From: JAJDXO01 sp965213765
GTDB taxonomy: Bacteria; Pseudomonadota; Alphaproteobacteria; Rhodospirillales; UBA2165
Direction of reading: 5' to 3'
Assembly (NCBI GenBank): GCA_965213765.1
Contig: OZ243926.1
Location: 1,922,001-1,986,000, forward strand
Length of the DNA stretch: 64,000 nt
The translations under genes were made by a program, and so were the position numbers. This document shows, in pieces, positions 51,931 through 60,610 of the stretch (its first letter is position 1; every line of letters starts with the position of its first letter). The notes beneath the pieces were generated by a model. That model worked only from the letters and a program-made list of their open reading frames with translations. It did not search any database and was not told where the DNA came from.

Positions 51931-52446
51931 TCATCGATTTCGGTAGAGCTTCAACTCCTGAGCCACGACACGCGCCAGGTGCTGATCAAAATCGACGAAA
52001 TACCGCTGAATCAGCTCCTGACCGATCTCACGCTGGAAAAAATTCCGGAACTGCTGCATCTCCGACTGGCTGAGCGAGGGACGACGGCCGGCTGCCATTT
52101 CCTGCGCTGCCCGTCCAAAGATCTCGTTAGCATAAAGTTTATTGAGGCGCCTCAAATCGCTGGCGCTGAACATCTCGGCCGCAAGACCGGCTGCTTGTCT
52201 CAGGAATTTGTCTTTCCCACACATTCCCAGGGGGCCGCTGTCATCAGCCAGATCGAGCGACAAATTCTCGCCCAGGCCCAATTCCCGAGCCGTTTTGATG
52301 TGTGACACAATAAGCGAACACCCCAAGGACTCTCTGGTCTCCTGAGAAACCGCTGTGCCCGGTATAAGCAGAGCTGCGAGGAGCAGGACCATGAGGGGAC
52401 CGCTCATGCGGGAAGCGGCCGGTATCCATGCCCTCTCCAGCATCAT
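51931..52446 (-). CDS. Exported protein, function unknown (DUF2059-like helices)
   Basis: A 171-residue protein with a signal peptide (likely from Met14: MSGPLMVLLLAALLIPGTAV, cleaved near SQE) and an all-helical mature part containing FSASDLRRLNKLYANEIFGR, which resembles the helix pairs of DUF2059 proteins. Two cysteines (LGCSLIV, MCGKDKF) may form a disulfide. It lies 3 bases downstream of the BKACE gene on the same strand. Confidence 0.65.
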   Translation of the reverse strand: MMLERAWIPAASRMSGPLMVLLLAALLIPGTAVSQETRESLGCSLIVSHIKTARELGLGENLSLDLADDSGPLGMCGKDKFLRQAAGLAAEMFSASDLRRLNKLYANEIFGRAAQEMAAGRRPSLSQSEMQQFRNFFQREIGQELIQRYFVDFDQHLARVVAQELKLYRNR

Positions 52447-52449
52447 ATT

Positions 52450-53379
52450 CTAAAACTTCACCTGGTCGCCGCCTTTGAGCTTGAGGCGCTCGCGGGCTTC
52501 GGTCGGCGTTGCCACGTCAAGGGACAGGTCCTCGACGATGCGGCGGATTTTGGCCACCTGATCGGCGTTGGATTCCGCAAGCGCGCCCTTGCCGATATAG
52601 AGTGAGTCCTCCAAGCCCACCCGGACGTTGCCGCCCATGATGGCGCCGGTGGTGACGAAGCTCATCTGGTGGCGGCCGGCGGCCAGGATCGACCATTCGT
52701 AGTTCTCTTCGCCGAACAGCTTGTTGGCGATGCGGCGCATATGAACCAGGTTTTCGATGTCGGCGCCGATACCCCCCAAAATGCCGAAGATGGTCTGGAC
52801 GAACACCGGCGGCTCGATCAGGCCCCGGTCGATGAAGTGGGCGAGATTGTAGAGATGCCCCATGTCGTAGCATTCGAACTCGAAGCGCACGCCATGGCCC
52901 TCGCCGAGCTCCTTCAGCACCCATTCGATGTCCTTGAAGGTGTTGCGGAAGATGAAGTCCCGGGTCATCTCCAGGTACTTTGGTTCCCACTCGTGCTTCC
53001 AGTCGTAGGGCTTGTCGAGGATCGGGAAGAGGCCGAAGTTCATGGAGCCCATGTTGAGAGACGTCATCTCGGGGCTCGCGCGCAAAGCGCCCGCGCACCT
53101 CTCCTCCAGGGTCATGCCGTGACCGCCGCCGGTGGTGATGTTCACCACCGCATCGGTGGATTGCTTGATCCGGGGCAGAAACTCCATGAACACGTCCGGG
53201 TCCGGGGTCGGCGAGCCGTCCGGCTTCCGCGCATGCAGGTGAAGAATGGAAGCCCCGGCCTCCGCCGCGCCGATAGCCTGCTCGGCGATCTCGTTGGGCG
53301 AGATGGGCAGATGGTCCGACATGGTCGGTGTGTGGATGGAGCCGGTGACGGCGCAGGTGATAATGACGCTGTTGGCCAT
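52450..53379 (-). CDS. Beta-keto acid cleavage enzyme (BKACE, DUF849 family), second copy
   Basis: A 309-residue Zn enzyme of the Kce superfamily: VIITCAVTGSIHTP at the N-terminus, metal ligands in SILHLHARKPDGSP, TSLNMGSMNFGLF, and NVRVGLEDSLYIGKG near the end. It condenses a beta-keto acid with acetyl-CoA; the substrate is set by the pocket and cannot be read here. It is only moderately similar to the copy at 4733 (HLHARK versus HIHVRD), so the specificity probably differs. Third gene of a minus-strand operon behind two cyclase-family hydrolases. Confidence 0.9.
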   Translation of the reverse strand: MANSVIITCAVTGSIHTPTMSDHLPISPNEIAEQAIGAAEAGASILHLHARKPDGSPTPDPDVFMEFLPRIKQSTDAVVNITTGGGHGMTLEERCAGALRASPEMTSLNMGSMNFGLFPILDKPYDWKHEWEPKYLEMTRDFIFRNTFKDIEWVLKELGEGHGVRFEFECYDMGHLYNLAHFIDRGLIEPPVFVQTIFGILGGIGADIENLVHMRRIANKLFGEENYEWSILAAGRHQMSFVTTGAIMGGNVRVGLEDSLYIGKGALAESNADQVAKIRRIVEDLSLDVATPTEARERLKLKGGDQVKF

Positions 53380-53400
53380 GTCCTTGTCCCCTAGGGTCGG

Positions 53401-54177
53401 TTAGTCGTCGAAGATGGCGACGGCGCGGGTCCAGCCCGCCGAGGCGCCGCGAATTTTCACCGGAAAACAGGCGATCTGAAAGCCGTCCCCCGGCAGTTTT
53501 TCGAGATTGTGGAGTTTCTCCAGGTGGCAGTATCCGATCTCCCGGCCTGCCTTGTGACCCTCCCAAATCACATCGGCATTGCCGGTCTCGGCATACTTGT
53601 CCTTGGTATGCACGAACGGCGCGTCCCAGCTCCAGGCATCGGTACCGGTCACCCGGACACCGCGCTCCAACAGATATAGCGTCGCCTCGCGCCCCATGCC
53701 GCAACCGGAGGCCACGTAGTGATCGGTGCCGTAGGCATCGCCGGCGGCCGTGTTGATGACCACGATCTCCATCGGCTGGAGTTCATGCCCGATCCGCTCA
53801 AGTTCGGCCTCCACGTCTTCCGGTTGCACGACATAGCCCGCTTCGAAGGCGCGGAAATCGAGCTTCACGCCGGGATTGAAGCACCAGTCCAGCGGCACCT
53901 CGTCGATGGTGATCGCCCGGTCGCCCCTATCCATGGTCGAGTGAAAATGGTAGGGCGCATCCAAGTGGGTGCCGTTGTGGGTCATCAGCCGGATCCACTC
54001 GATCGCCCACCCCTCGCCGTCCGGAAGGTCCTCTTCCTTAAGGCCGGGGAAGAACGCGGTGACGTCGGATGCCGTGTCCTTGTGGGTCAGATACTCGATC
54101 TTGGGCTCATAGCCCGGCGGATCCGAGACCACGTCGTTCTCGAGATGCATGGAGATGTCGACAATCTGACGGCCCAT
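53401..54177 (-). CDS. Cyclase-family metal hydrolase (kynurenine formamidase/isatin hydrolase fold)
   Basis: A 258-residue member of the cyclase family, whose known activities are hydrolysis of N-formylkynurenine, isatin and related amide or lactam bonds. The full metal motif HNGTHLDAPYH (H67, H71, D73, H77) is present, with WSWDAPFVHTKD and a later acidic region. The start at 54177 has GGAGG upstream. Its neighbours (a second cyclase and BKACE) suggest sequential hydrolysis and cleavage of one compound. Confidence 0.9.
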   Translation of the reverse strand: MGRQIVDISMHLENDVVSDPPGYEPKIEYLTHKDTASDVTAFFPGLKEEDLPDGEGWAIEWIRLMTHNGTHLDAPYHFHSTMDRGDRAITIDEVPLDWCFNPGVKLDFRAFEAGYVVQPEDVEAELERIGHELQPMEIVVINTAAGDAYGTDHYVASGCGMGREATLYLLERGVRVTGTDAWSWDAPFVHTKDKYAETGNADVIWEGHKAGREIGYCHLEKLHNLEKLPGDGFQIACFPVKIRGASAGWTRAVAIFDD

Positions 54178-54215
54178 GGCCGGACCTCCGCCTAACTTTT
54201 CGCCTGCTTGATCGT

Positions 54216-55241
54216 CTATTTTATTGCCTGGGGATTGATCGGCGAGCCGGTGCCCTTGCTGATCACCAGCGGCGGGGCGCAGAGGAAGAACTCGTAGCGG
54301 CCGTCTTTGGCGCAGTCTTCCACCAGTTCACGCAGATACCAGATCTCGCCGTGCACGATGCCGATATAGGGGATGGTCACCTGGTGCCAGGGCTGAAAGA
54401 TGCCGGGCACGGTCTGGTTGGGACGCACTTCGATCCCCCAGGTGTCCGAGCAGATACCGGCGATTTGCTTTTCGTGGATCCAGTCGACGGTTTCGAAGGC
54501 GAGGCCCGGCGCATCGCCGGCGGCGTAGCCGCCCCACGCGCCCTTATCCAGGCAGTCGGCCATCTGGCCGGTATTGATGATCACGAAGTCGCCCCGGCGC
54601 ACCTCGACGCCCTGTTTCTTGGCGGTCGCGTCGAGATCGCGGATGGTAATGCCGTAGCCGTCGGCGAGGCGCTTCTTGCCCTTGTGGCGGGCAACGTCCA
54701 GCAGCACGCCGCGACCGACCATCTTGTCGGCGAAATGCTCGATCCCGTTCTTGTGGGCGCCTCGTGCGTCGACCAGCGCGGCGGGGTAGCCGTTCCACAT
54801 TTTGTCGCCGGTGAACACGTGGGCCAGCGCGTCCCACTGGCTCGCGGTCTGGGTCGGCAGATTGATGAAATCGTCCGCCCAGCGGATGCCATAGTCCTTA
54901 TCCTGACGGCCGGCGATGGCATCGGTGCCGGTGGCGATCATGTGGTGCATGGTATTCCATCGCCCGCCCCAAATGCCCTGTTGCGGCCCGTTTTCGTCGA
55001 GCTCCAAGCCGAGCCGGAAGACCTTGCCGTTCTGGATCAGTTGGGCGGCGGCGATGATGTCCTCGGGCTCGATGTAGTTGAGCACGCCCAGTTGGTCGTT
55101 CTTGCCCCACTTGCCCCAGTTGGAGAGCTGGCGGCCCTTGCGGTTGATATCCGCCTGGGTCAGCAGCTTTTTCTTCCGGCGGGCGGGTTTCGTTTTACGG
55201 GCAGGTTTTTTTGCAGCTTTTTTTGCTGGCGTGCGTGCCAT
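54216..55241 (-). CDS. Cyclase-family protein with lysine-rich, histone-H1-like N-terminal tail
   Basis: A 341-residue cyclase-family protein of the longer type, with metal motif QWDALAH (D138, H141) in place of HxGTHxD, and GDFVIINTGQMADCL and DTWGIEVRPNQ later. Residues 1-27 are a Lys/Arg/Ala/Pro tail (MARTPAKKAAKKPARKTKPA...) unlike any metabolic enzyme leader I know. GGGAGG lies 5 bases before the ATG, so the tail is translated as read. The function is probably hydrolysis of a cyclic amide or ester (inferred). First gene of the minus-strand operon. Confidence 0.85.
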   Translation of the reverse strand: MARTPAKKAAKKPARKTKPARRKKKLLTQADINRKGRQLSNWGKWGKNDQLGVLNYIEPEDIIAAAQLIQNGKVFRLGLELDENGPQQGIWGGRWNTMHHMIATGTDAIAGRQDKDYGIRWADDFINLPTQTASQWDALAHVFTGDKMWNGYPAALVDARGAHKNGIEHFADKMVGRGVLLDVARHKGKKRLADGYGITIRDLDATAKKQGVEVRRGDFVIINTGQMADCLDKGAWGGYAAGDAPGLAFETVDWIHEKQIAGICSDTWGIEVRPNQTVPGIFQPWHQVTIPYIGIVHGEIWYLRELVEDCAKDGRYEFFLCAPPLVISKGTGSPINPQAIK

Positions 55242-55463
55242 AGGGGCCTCCCTGTTTTCATGGCGTTCGTTGGGCCGGGCTCGAAATGGCCCGTTACTCG
55301 GCCGGTGATTTTAGAGGTGCAATGACAGAAGTCCATTGGTGTTTGCGCATCCGGCAACGCGGATTGAGCACTACTAATGCGCCTGACAGTACTCAACCGG
55401 ACAGCTATAACAGCCCCTAACGATCAATCATAATTCTCGCGCCGCACCGGGACTTTCAGATCA
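55242..55463. promoter_or_regulatory. Divergent promoter region of the catabolic cluster
   Basis: About 220 bases between the divergent cyclase and amidase operons; both promoters must lie here. A weak inverted repeat (TGAGCACT near 55367, AGTACTCA near 55390) could be an operator. I could not identify convincing -35/-10 elements, and no regulator gene is linked. Confidence 0.4.
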
Positions 55464-56867
55464 ATGCCCCACCCGATTGACAATTCTCTGACTGAGATCG
55501 CTGCCGCGTTGCGCGACGGCGGCACGAGCGCGCGCGAAATCGCCGAAGAGGCCATCGCCCGCCACGATAAGTGGGGAGAACGGATTTCCGCCTACCGGGA
55601 CTGGCGGGCGGACGAGATTCTGGCGCAGGCCGATACGGCCGACGAGGCTCTAGGCGCGGGACAAGACAAAGGTCCGCTGCAGGGCCTGCCCATATCCGTA
55701 AAAGACATCTTCGGCGCCGAGGGATATCGGACATTCGCCGGCAGTCCCAAAGCGTTGCCCCCCGAATATGAACGTGACGGCCCCATGGTTACGACCGTAC
55801 GGCAACAGCAGGGCGTCATCACCGGCAAAACTCACACGGTCGAGTTTGCCTATGGCGGGCTTGGGACCAATGACCATTGGGGGACGCCCCGAAACCCCTG
55901 GGATTCTGAAAACCACCGGGTCCCGGGCGGCTCAAGCGCCGGTGCGGGCACCAGTTTGATGGAAGGATCCGCCTTGATCGCCTTCGGCACGGATACGGGC
56001 GGCAGTGTCCGGGCACCGGCAAGCATGACGGGCACCGCGGGCCTCAAGACCACGGCCGGGCGGTGGTCAACGGAGGGGATCGTGCCGTTGAGCTCCACCC
56101 TGGATACGCCCGGCATCCTGACCCGGAGCGTCGCCGATTTGGCTTATGGCTTCGCCGCCTTCGATCCGAGGACCGATGATATTCCTCAAGCGGCGGACAT
56201 TTCCCGGGTCCGGATCGGCATCACGGCCGACTACTTCTGGGAACGCTGCCAGCCCGATGTCGCCGCGGTGGTCCAATCCACCCTCGACGAGCTCAAGACC
56301 GCCGGCGCGGCAATCGTCGAAATGCCATTCCCCGAAGCACAGGCGGCCATTGATACGCTGATGGCCGGTGCCATCGTCGCGGCGGAAGGCCGGGGCCATC
56401 TCACGACCCGTTTGCCCGGCTGGCTGGAGACCCTCCAGCCGGGTGTGGTCACACGCATGGAGGACGGCACGAAGGTCACGGCAGCCGACTACGCAGCCGC
56501 CCGCCTCGGAATGATCGATCTCAATGCGGCGGCAACCGAACGGCTATCCAACGTGGATGTACTCGCCGTGCCGACGATTCCGATGACGCCGCCAACGCTG
56601 GACGACGTGGCCGATCTCGAGGACTACAAGAAAATAAACCCGGCCGCGTTGAGCCATACCATGCCCGGCAACGCACTTGGATTATGTGCTGTTTCCCTGC
56701 CCGTGGGGCTTGACGGCTCGGCGATGCCGGTAGGGTTGCAATTAATGGCCAAGCCGTTCGCCGAGGAGGCGTTGCTGTCAGCGTCCCTGGCGATAGAGAA
56801 CGTGTTGGGCAACAGCAAGGAACGGCTTGGTAAACCGCCGCTCGGCGGCATCTGGGGAAGCGAGTAA
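55464..56867 (+). CDS. Amidase (amidase-signature family)
   Basis: A 467-residue amide hydrolase with the Ser-cisSer-Lys triad: Lys80 in LPISVKDIFGAEG, the GGSSAGAGTSL loop (about 155-165) and Ser181 in TDTGGSVRAPAS. It is unlike GatA in the C-terminal half and lies in a catabolic cluster, so it is a stand-alone amidase. It is the first gene of a plus-strand operon that continues with the 3-hydroxyisobutyrate-dehydrogenase-like gene 23 bases later. The substrate is unknown. Confidence 0.92.
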   Translation: MPHPIDNSLTEIAAALRDGGTSAREIAEEAIARHDKWGERISAYRDWRADEILAQADTADEALGAGQDKGPLQGLPISVKDIFGAEGYRTFAGSPKALPPEYERDGPMVTTVRQQQGVITGKTHTVEFAYGGLGTNDHWGTPRNPWDSENHRVPGGSSAGAGTSLMEGSALIAFGTDTGGSVRAPASMTGTAGLKTTAGRWSTEGIVPLSSTLDTPGILTRSVADLAYGFAAFDPRTDDIPQAADISRVRIGITADYFWERCQPDVAAVVQSTLDELKTAGAAIVEMPFPEAQAAIDTLMAGAIVAAEGRGHLTTRLPGWLETLQPGVVTRMEDGTKVTAADYAAARLGMIDLNAAATERLSNVDVLAVPTIPMTPPTLDDVADLEDYKKINPAALSHTMPGNALGLCAVSLPVGLDGSAMPVGLQLMAKPFAEEALLSASLAIENVLGNSKERLGKPPLGGIWGSE

Positions 56868-56890
56868 ACGAACCAAGGAAAGATCATAGG

Positions 56891-57784
56891 ATGAAAGTCG
56901 GCATTATCGGTCTCGGTATCATGGGCGGCGCGTTTGCCCGTAACCTTCTCGAGGGCGAATTTGAGGTCATTGGCGTCGACCTGGTGGCGGAGAACGTCGC
57001 CGCCATCGAGGCGGCGGGCGGCACTGGCGCCGGCTCGCCCAGGGAGGCGGCCCTCGAAGCCGATATTATGATCACATCGCTGCCAAGCGCTGCTGCTTTC
57101 CATGACGTGATGTCCGGCGACAATGGGATTGCTGCGGCATTGAAGGACGGCATGATCGTCATCGAGACCAGTACGCTGCCCATTGCCGACAAGGAGGCAG
57201 GGCGCGATGCCTTGGCGGCCGTCGGCTCGATCCTGTTGGACTGCCCGATCAGCGGCACCGGATCCCAGGCCGCAATCAAGGATCTCGCCGTCTACGCCTC
57301 CGGCGACGAGCAGGCATACGAAATCGCGGCGGCCGTATTTGACGGCTTTGCGCGGACCCACAGCTATGTCGGCCCGTTTGGCGCCGGCAGCAAAATGAAA
57401 TACGTCGCCAATCACCTGGTGCATATCCACAACGTCGCGTCGGCTGAAGCCATGGTGCTGGGCATGAAGGCGGGCCTCGATCCCAAGGTGATGCTGGATG
57501 TGCTTACCCAGGGCGCGGGCAACTCCCGCATTCTGGAGCTCCGGGGACCGATGATGGTCGAGGACAAGTACGACGAAGCGACCATGAAGATCGACATCTG
57601 GCAGAAGGATATGAACGTCATCGGTGAATTCGCCGCCTCGGTGAACATGCCGGTCCCGGTGTTTGCGGCCTGCGTTCCCGTCTATCTGTCCGCCCTTGCC
57701 AAGGGTATGGACAAGCTGGACACCGCTGCCGTCTGCCGGGTCATGGAGGAGATGGCTGGGCTTGACCGGGGCAAGCAGGAATAG
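56891..57784 (+). CDS. Beta-hydroxyacid dehydrogenase (3-hydroxyisobutyrate dehydrogenase family)
   Basis: A 297-residue NAD(P)-dependent oxidoreductase. Rossmann GIIGLGIMGGAFARNL at the N-terminus, the substrate motif LDCPISGTGSQAA (here ISGTG replaces the usual VSGG), and catalytic Lys in GAGSKMKYVANHLVHIHN. It oxidises a beta-hydroxyacid or reduces a semialdehyde; the substrate is not deducible. Its place in the operon suggests late processing of the cleavage product. Confidence 0.9.
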   Translation: MKVGIIGLGIMGGAFARNLLEGEFEVIGVDLVAENVAAIEAAGGTGAGSPREAALEADIMITSLPSAAAFHDVMSGDNGIAAALKDGMIVIETSTLPIADKEAGRDALAAVGSILLDCPISGTGSQAAIKDLAVYASGDEQAYEIAAAVFDGFARTHSYVGPFGAGSKMKYVANHLVHIHNVASAEAMVLGMKAGLDPKVMLDVLTQGAGNSRILELRGPMMVEDKYDEATMKIDIWQKDMNVIGEFAASVNMPVPVFAACVPVYLSALAKGMDKLDTAAVCRVMEEMAGLDRGKQE

Positions 57785-57793
57785 GAAATCAAG

Positions 57794-58666
57794 ATGGATT
57801 CCCTCAAAGACCGCCTCCCCTACTCCGCGATCGTCGACCGTCCGCCGCTGAAGCTGCCCGACGGGGCGCGCATGGCGGTCTGGACCATCGTCAATGTGGA
57901 AGAGTGGGATTCCACCAAACCACAACCCCGGACCGTGCTGCCGCCGCCCATGGGCCAGCCGCTGATCCCCGATCTTGCCAACTGGGCCTGGCATGAATAC
58001 GGCAACCGGGTCGGTTTCTGGCGTATCCGGGAGGTGCTCGACCGCCAGGGCGTGAAGGCCACCTTCGCCATGAATGCGACGGTGCTTGAGAGCTATCGCC
58101 GCATTGCCGAGGCCGCGCTGGAGGACGATTGGGATTTCATGGGCCATGGCTACATTCAGGGCCCCATGCACCGGGTCGACGACCAGAAGCGGGATATTGA
58201 GGCGACGGTGAAGGCGATCGAAGATTTTACCGGTCATCCGCCCCGCGGCTGGGAAAGCCCGGGTCTCACTGAGACCATGGACACTATCGACTTCCTGGCC
58301 GGCGCGGGCATCGAGTACGTCGCCGACTGGATCCTCGACGATCAGCCAGTGGAGATCACCACGAGGCACGGGCCGATCATCTCAGTCCCTTACACCGTGG
58401 AGACCAACGATATTACCGTCTTCGCCCTGCAGCAGCACTCGTCCGAGGAGTTTTTGAAGCGCGGCATTGACCAATTTGAGCAGCTCTACAAGGACAGCGA
58501 AATCTCCGCGCGTGTGATGGCCATCAGCCTTCACAATTATATTTCGGGCGCGCCGCACCGGATCAAATACGTCGAAGCGCTATTCGAGCACATCAAAAAG
58601 CACGACGACGTGGTCATCTGGACCGGCGCCCAGGTTTTGGATTGGTACAAGGAAGCCGGCAAATGA
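57794..58666 (+). CDS. Polysaccharide-deacetylase-fold hydrolase (PuuE-like)
   Basis: A 290-residue NodB-fold protein of the type that includes PuuE allantoinase and related cyclic-amide hydrolases: ARMAVWTIVNVEEWD, GVKATFAMNATVLESYRRIA and DFMGHGYIQGPMHRVDDQKR. It is probably an amidohydrolase rather than a sugar deacetylase given the PuuE-like context. Its stop overlaps the RidA-like start (ATGA). Confidence 0.85.
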   Translation: MDSLKDRLPYSAIVDRPPLKLPDGARMAVWTIVNVEEWDSTKPQPRTVLPPPMGQPLIPDLANWAWHEYGNRVGFWRIREVLDRQGVKATFAMNATVLESYRRIAEAALEDDWDFMGHGYIQGPMHRVDDQKRDIEATVKAIEDFTGHPPRGWESPGLTETMDTIDFLAGAGIEYVADWILDDQPVEITTRHGPIISVPYTVETNDITVFALQQHSSEEFLKRGIDQFEQLYKDSEISARVMAISLHNYISGAPHRIKYVEALFEHIKKHDDVVIWTGAQVLDWYKEAGK

Positions 58667-59061
58667 GCATCGAACGATTGAATCCCGATACGGTCTACAA
58701 ACCCAACAAGGGTATCTACACGCAGGTCATCAAAGCGTCCGGCACTCAAGTGCACGTCGCCGGGTTGGTCCCATGGACGGTCGACAATGAATTGGTCGGC
58801 AAGGACGACGTCGCCGCCCAGGTCGGCCAGATTCTGACCAATGTCGAGAATTCCCTCGCCGCCGCAGGCGCCGGCAAGTCGGATGTGGTGCGGATTAACG
58901 TCTACACCGTCGATGTCGCCCGCTACATCGCCGAAGGCGCGCCGGTGCTGATCGGGTTTTTCGGCGATACCAAGCCGGTTTCGACCACTGTCGAGGTTTC
59001 CAAGCTTGTGCACCCGGACTGGCTGGTAGAGATCGAGGTCACCGCGGTCATCGACGACTAA
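58663..59061 (+). CDS. RidA/YjgF-family protein lacking the canonical arginine
   Basis: A 132-residue trimer-type protein with the fold motifs HVAGLVPWT and SDVVRINVYTVD. In the end motif the canonical PxRSxVxV is PVSTTVEV, so the arginine that binds the 2-imino acid carboxylate in true RidA is absent. It therefore belongs with the divergent Rid subfamilies, whose members act in pathway-specific hydrolysis. ATGA overlap with the previous gene. Confidence 0.85.
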   Translation: MSIERLNPDTVYKPNKGIYTQVIKASGTQVHVAGLVPWTVDNELVGKDDVAAQVGQILTNVENSLAAAGAGKSDVVRINVYTVDVARYIAEGAPVLIGFFGDTKPVSTTVEVSKLVHPDWLVEIEVTAVIDD

Positions 59062-59140
59062 CGCACTGTGGGGTGGGTGATTGAAGGACCCGAGGCCCTT
59101 CGGTACATTCCCGCCGATTTTACATTAAGGACGATTGAGA

Positions 59141-59791
59141 ATGATCGAACTCCATACCTGGTTTACACCCAACGGCCGCAAGATCTCCATCATGCTCGAG
59201 GAGTGCGGCCTGCCGTACAACGTCCACCCGGTGAACCTCGGCAAGGACGAACAGCATGATCCCGAATTTCTGAAAATCAGCCCGAACAACAAAATTCCGG
59301 CCATCGTCGACACGGACAACAACCTGTCGCTGATGGAAAGCGGCGCCATCCTGCTGTATTTGGCGGAGAAATCGGGCCAGCTTGCGCCCACCGACGAGGC
59401 CGGCCGGTGGAAGATGACGGAGTGGTTGATGTTCCAGATGGCCAGTGTCGGTCCCATGTTCGGCCAGGTTCACATCTTCCGCCGGTACGGCAAGGGCGAG
59501 AACGTCGGCGCCACCGAACGCTACGACAAGGAATGCCGGCGAATTTACGGGGTCATGGACAAACGCCTCGCCGACAACGAGTATTTCCTCGGCAGCGACT
59601 ACAGCATCGTCGATATCGCCATCTTTCCATGGGTCGCCCGTTGGAATTGGCAGGAAGTGGACCTCACCGAATTTCCGAACGTTTTGCGTTGGCTGAAATT
59701 GCTGGCAGCGCGTCCAGCGGTTCAGACCGGCTGGAACATCCCGGAAAATGACCAGCCGCTGCCAATTCCCGGCGAAGGCGAGTTTGCATAA
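59141..59791 (+). CDS. Glutathione S-transferase (YfcG/Ure2p-like)
   Basis: A 216-residue GST. Thioredoxin-like N-domain with TPNGRKISIMLEECGLPYNV (TPNG motif, the YfcG/Ure2p signature), NNKIPAIVDTD and LMESGAILLYLA, and an all-helical C-domain with FLGSDYSIVDIAIFPW. YfcG-type proteins are glutathione-dependent disulfide reductases; other members handle electrophilic intermediates. ATG 59141 is chosen over the TTG six bases upstream (AAGGA spacing). Confidence 0.92.
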   Translation: MIELHTWFTPNGRKISIMLEECGLPYNVHPVNLGKDEQHDPEFLKISPNNKIPAIVDTDNNLSLMESGAILLYLAEKSGQLAPTDEAGRWKMTEWLMFQMASVGPMFGQVHIFRRYGKGENVGATERYDKECRRIYGVMDKRLADNEYFLGSDYSIVDIAIFPWVARWNWQEVDLTEFPNVLRWLKLLAARPAVQTGWNIPENDQPLPIPGEGEFA

Positions 59792-59804
59792 GGAGGAAGA
59801 AGAA

Positions 59805-60113
59805 ATGGCTGCGTATTGGGTTGCCCGTTCGAAAATCAACAATCCGGACAACTACCGCAAATATACCGACCTCGTTGGTGACATTCTCAAGGAATACGGC
59901 GGCAAACCGCTCTCCCGGGGTGGTAAGTATCAGGTGATGGAAGGCCCGGAATATTTCGAGCGTTTCGTGATCGTCGAGTTCCCGGACTTCGAATCCGCCG
60001 TGGCCTGCTTCGAGTCGGATGCCTATCAGGCCGCCGCCGTTCACCGGCGTGACGGTTCGGGCGAGGTCGAAACCGTGATCATGGATGAAACCCCGGGCAT
60101 GGGAAACAACTGA
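59805..60113 (+). CDS. DUF1330 family protein
   Basis: A 102-residue alpha/beta-barrel dimer-type protein: MAAYWVARSKINNPDNYRKY, GGKYQVMEGPEYFERFVIVE and FPDFESAVACFESDAYQAA. The function of DUF1330 is not established, though several occur in aromatic or heterocycle degradation loci. AGGAGG precedes the ATG by 9 bases. Confidence 0.9.
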   Translation: MAAYWVARSKINNPDNYRKYTDLVGDILKEYGGKPLSRGGKYQVMEGPEYFERFVIVEFPDFESAVACFESDAYQAAAVHRRDGSGEVETVIMDETPGMGNN

Positions 60114-60184
60114 CGCGGATCATGCACGACCGGTTCCGTTGGGGTATAATTTCTCAACACTCTGGACGACGAAGGGAGGCCGCC

Positions 60185-60595
60185 ATGCCGCTCGATGAAA
60201 TGGATCATTTTTCGATCCGTACGGTAAAGCTTGAGAAATCCAAGGAATTTTACGAGACCGCCCTTGGGATGAGTGTCGGTGATCGGCCGCCGCTCGATTT
60301 TCCGGGCTACTGGATGTATGTGGGCAAGTTGCCGGTGGTGCATTTGGTCGGCATTGATGAAGACGATCCTTCGGGCCTAATCGAATATCTGGGAGATGTC
60401 GATCTCGATGACCTGGACGGCGGCGGCGCCGTCGATCACCTGGCCTTTCGGGCAAGCGATGTGGATGAGCTCAAGTCAAGGCTTGAGAAGCTGAAAATTC
60501 CCTATCGCGAGCGCATGGTGCCGGAAATGAACCTGCAGCAGGTCTTCCTGGAAGACCCGAACAACATCACCATCGAATTGAATTACTACGACTGA
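60185..60595 (+). CDS. VOC-superfamily (glyoxalase/dioxygenase-fold) protein
   Basis: A 136-residue protein of two paired beta-alpha-beta-beta-beta units. Candidate metal ligands are His7 (MDHFSIRTV), His in AVDHLAFRASDV and Glu in ITIELNYYD, the usual H/H/E set. Members include glyoxalase I, epimerases and ring-cleaving dioxygenases; which one this is cannot be told. Last plus-strand gene of the cluster. It converges with livF (15 bases apart). Confidence 0.9.
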   Translation: MPLDEMDHFSIRTVKLEKSKEFYETALGMSVGDRPPLDFPGYWMYVGKLPVVHLVGIDEDDPSGLIEYLGDVDLDDLDGGGAVDHLAFRASDVDELKSRLEKLKIPYRERMVPEMNLQQVFLEDPNNITIELNYYD

Positions 60596-60610
60596 TCGCG
60601 CCCAGCGCGC

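Noticed and set aside
56624..58369. Long minus-strand frame (581 codons) opposite the dehydrogenase and PuuE-like genes
   Set aside because: Crosses two well-supported plus-strand genes and has no recognisable motif.
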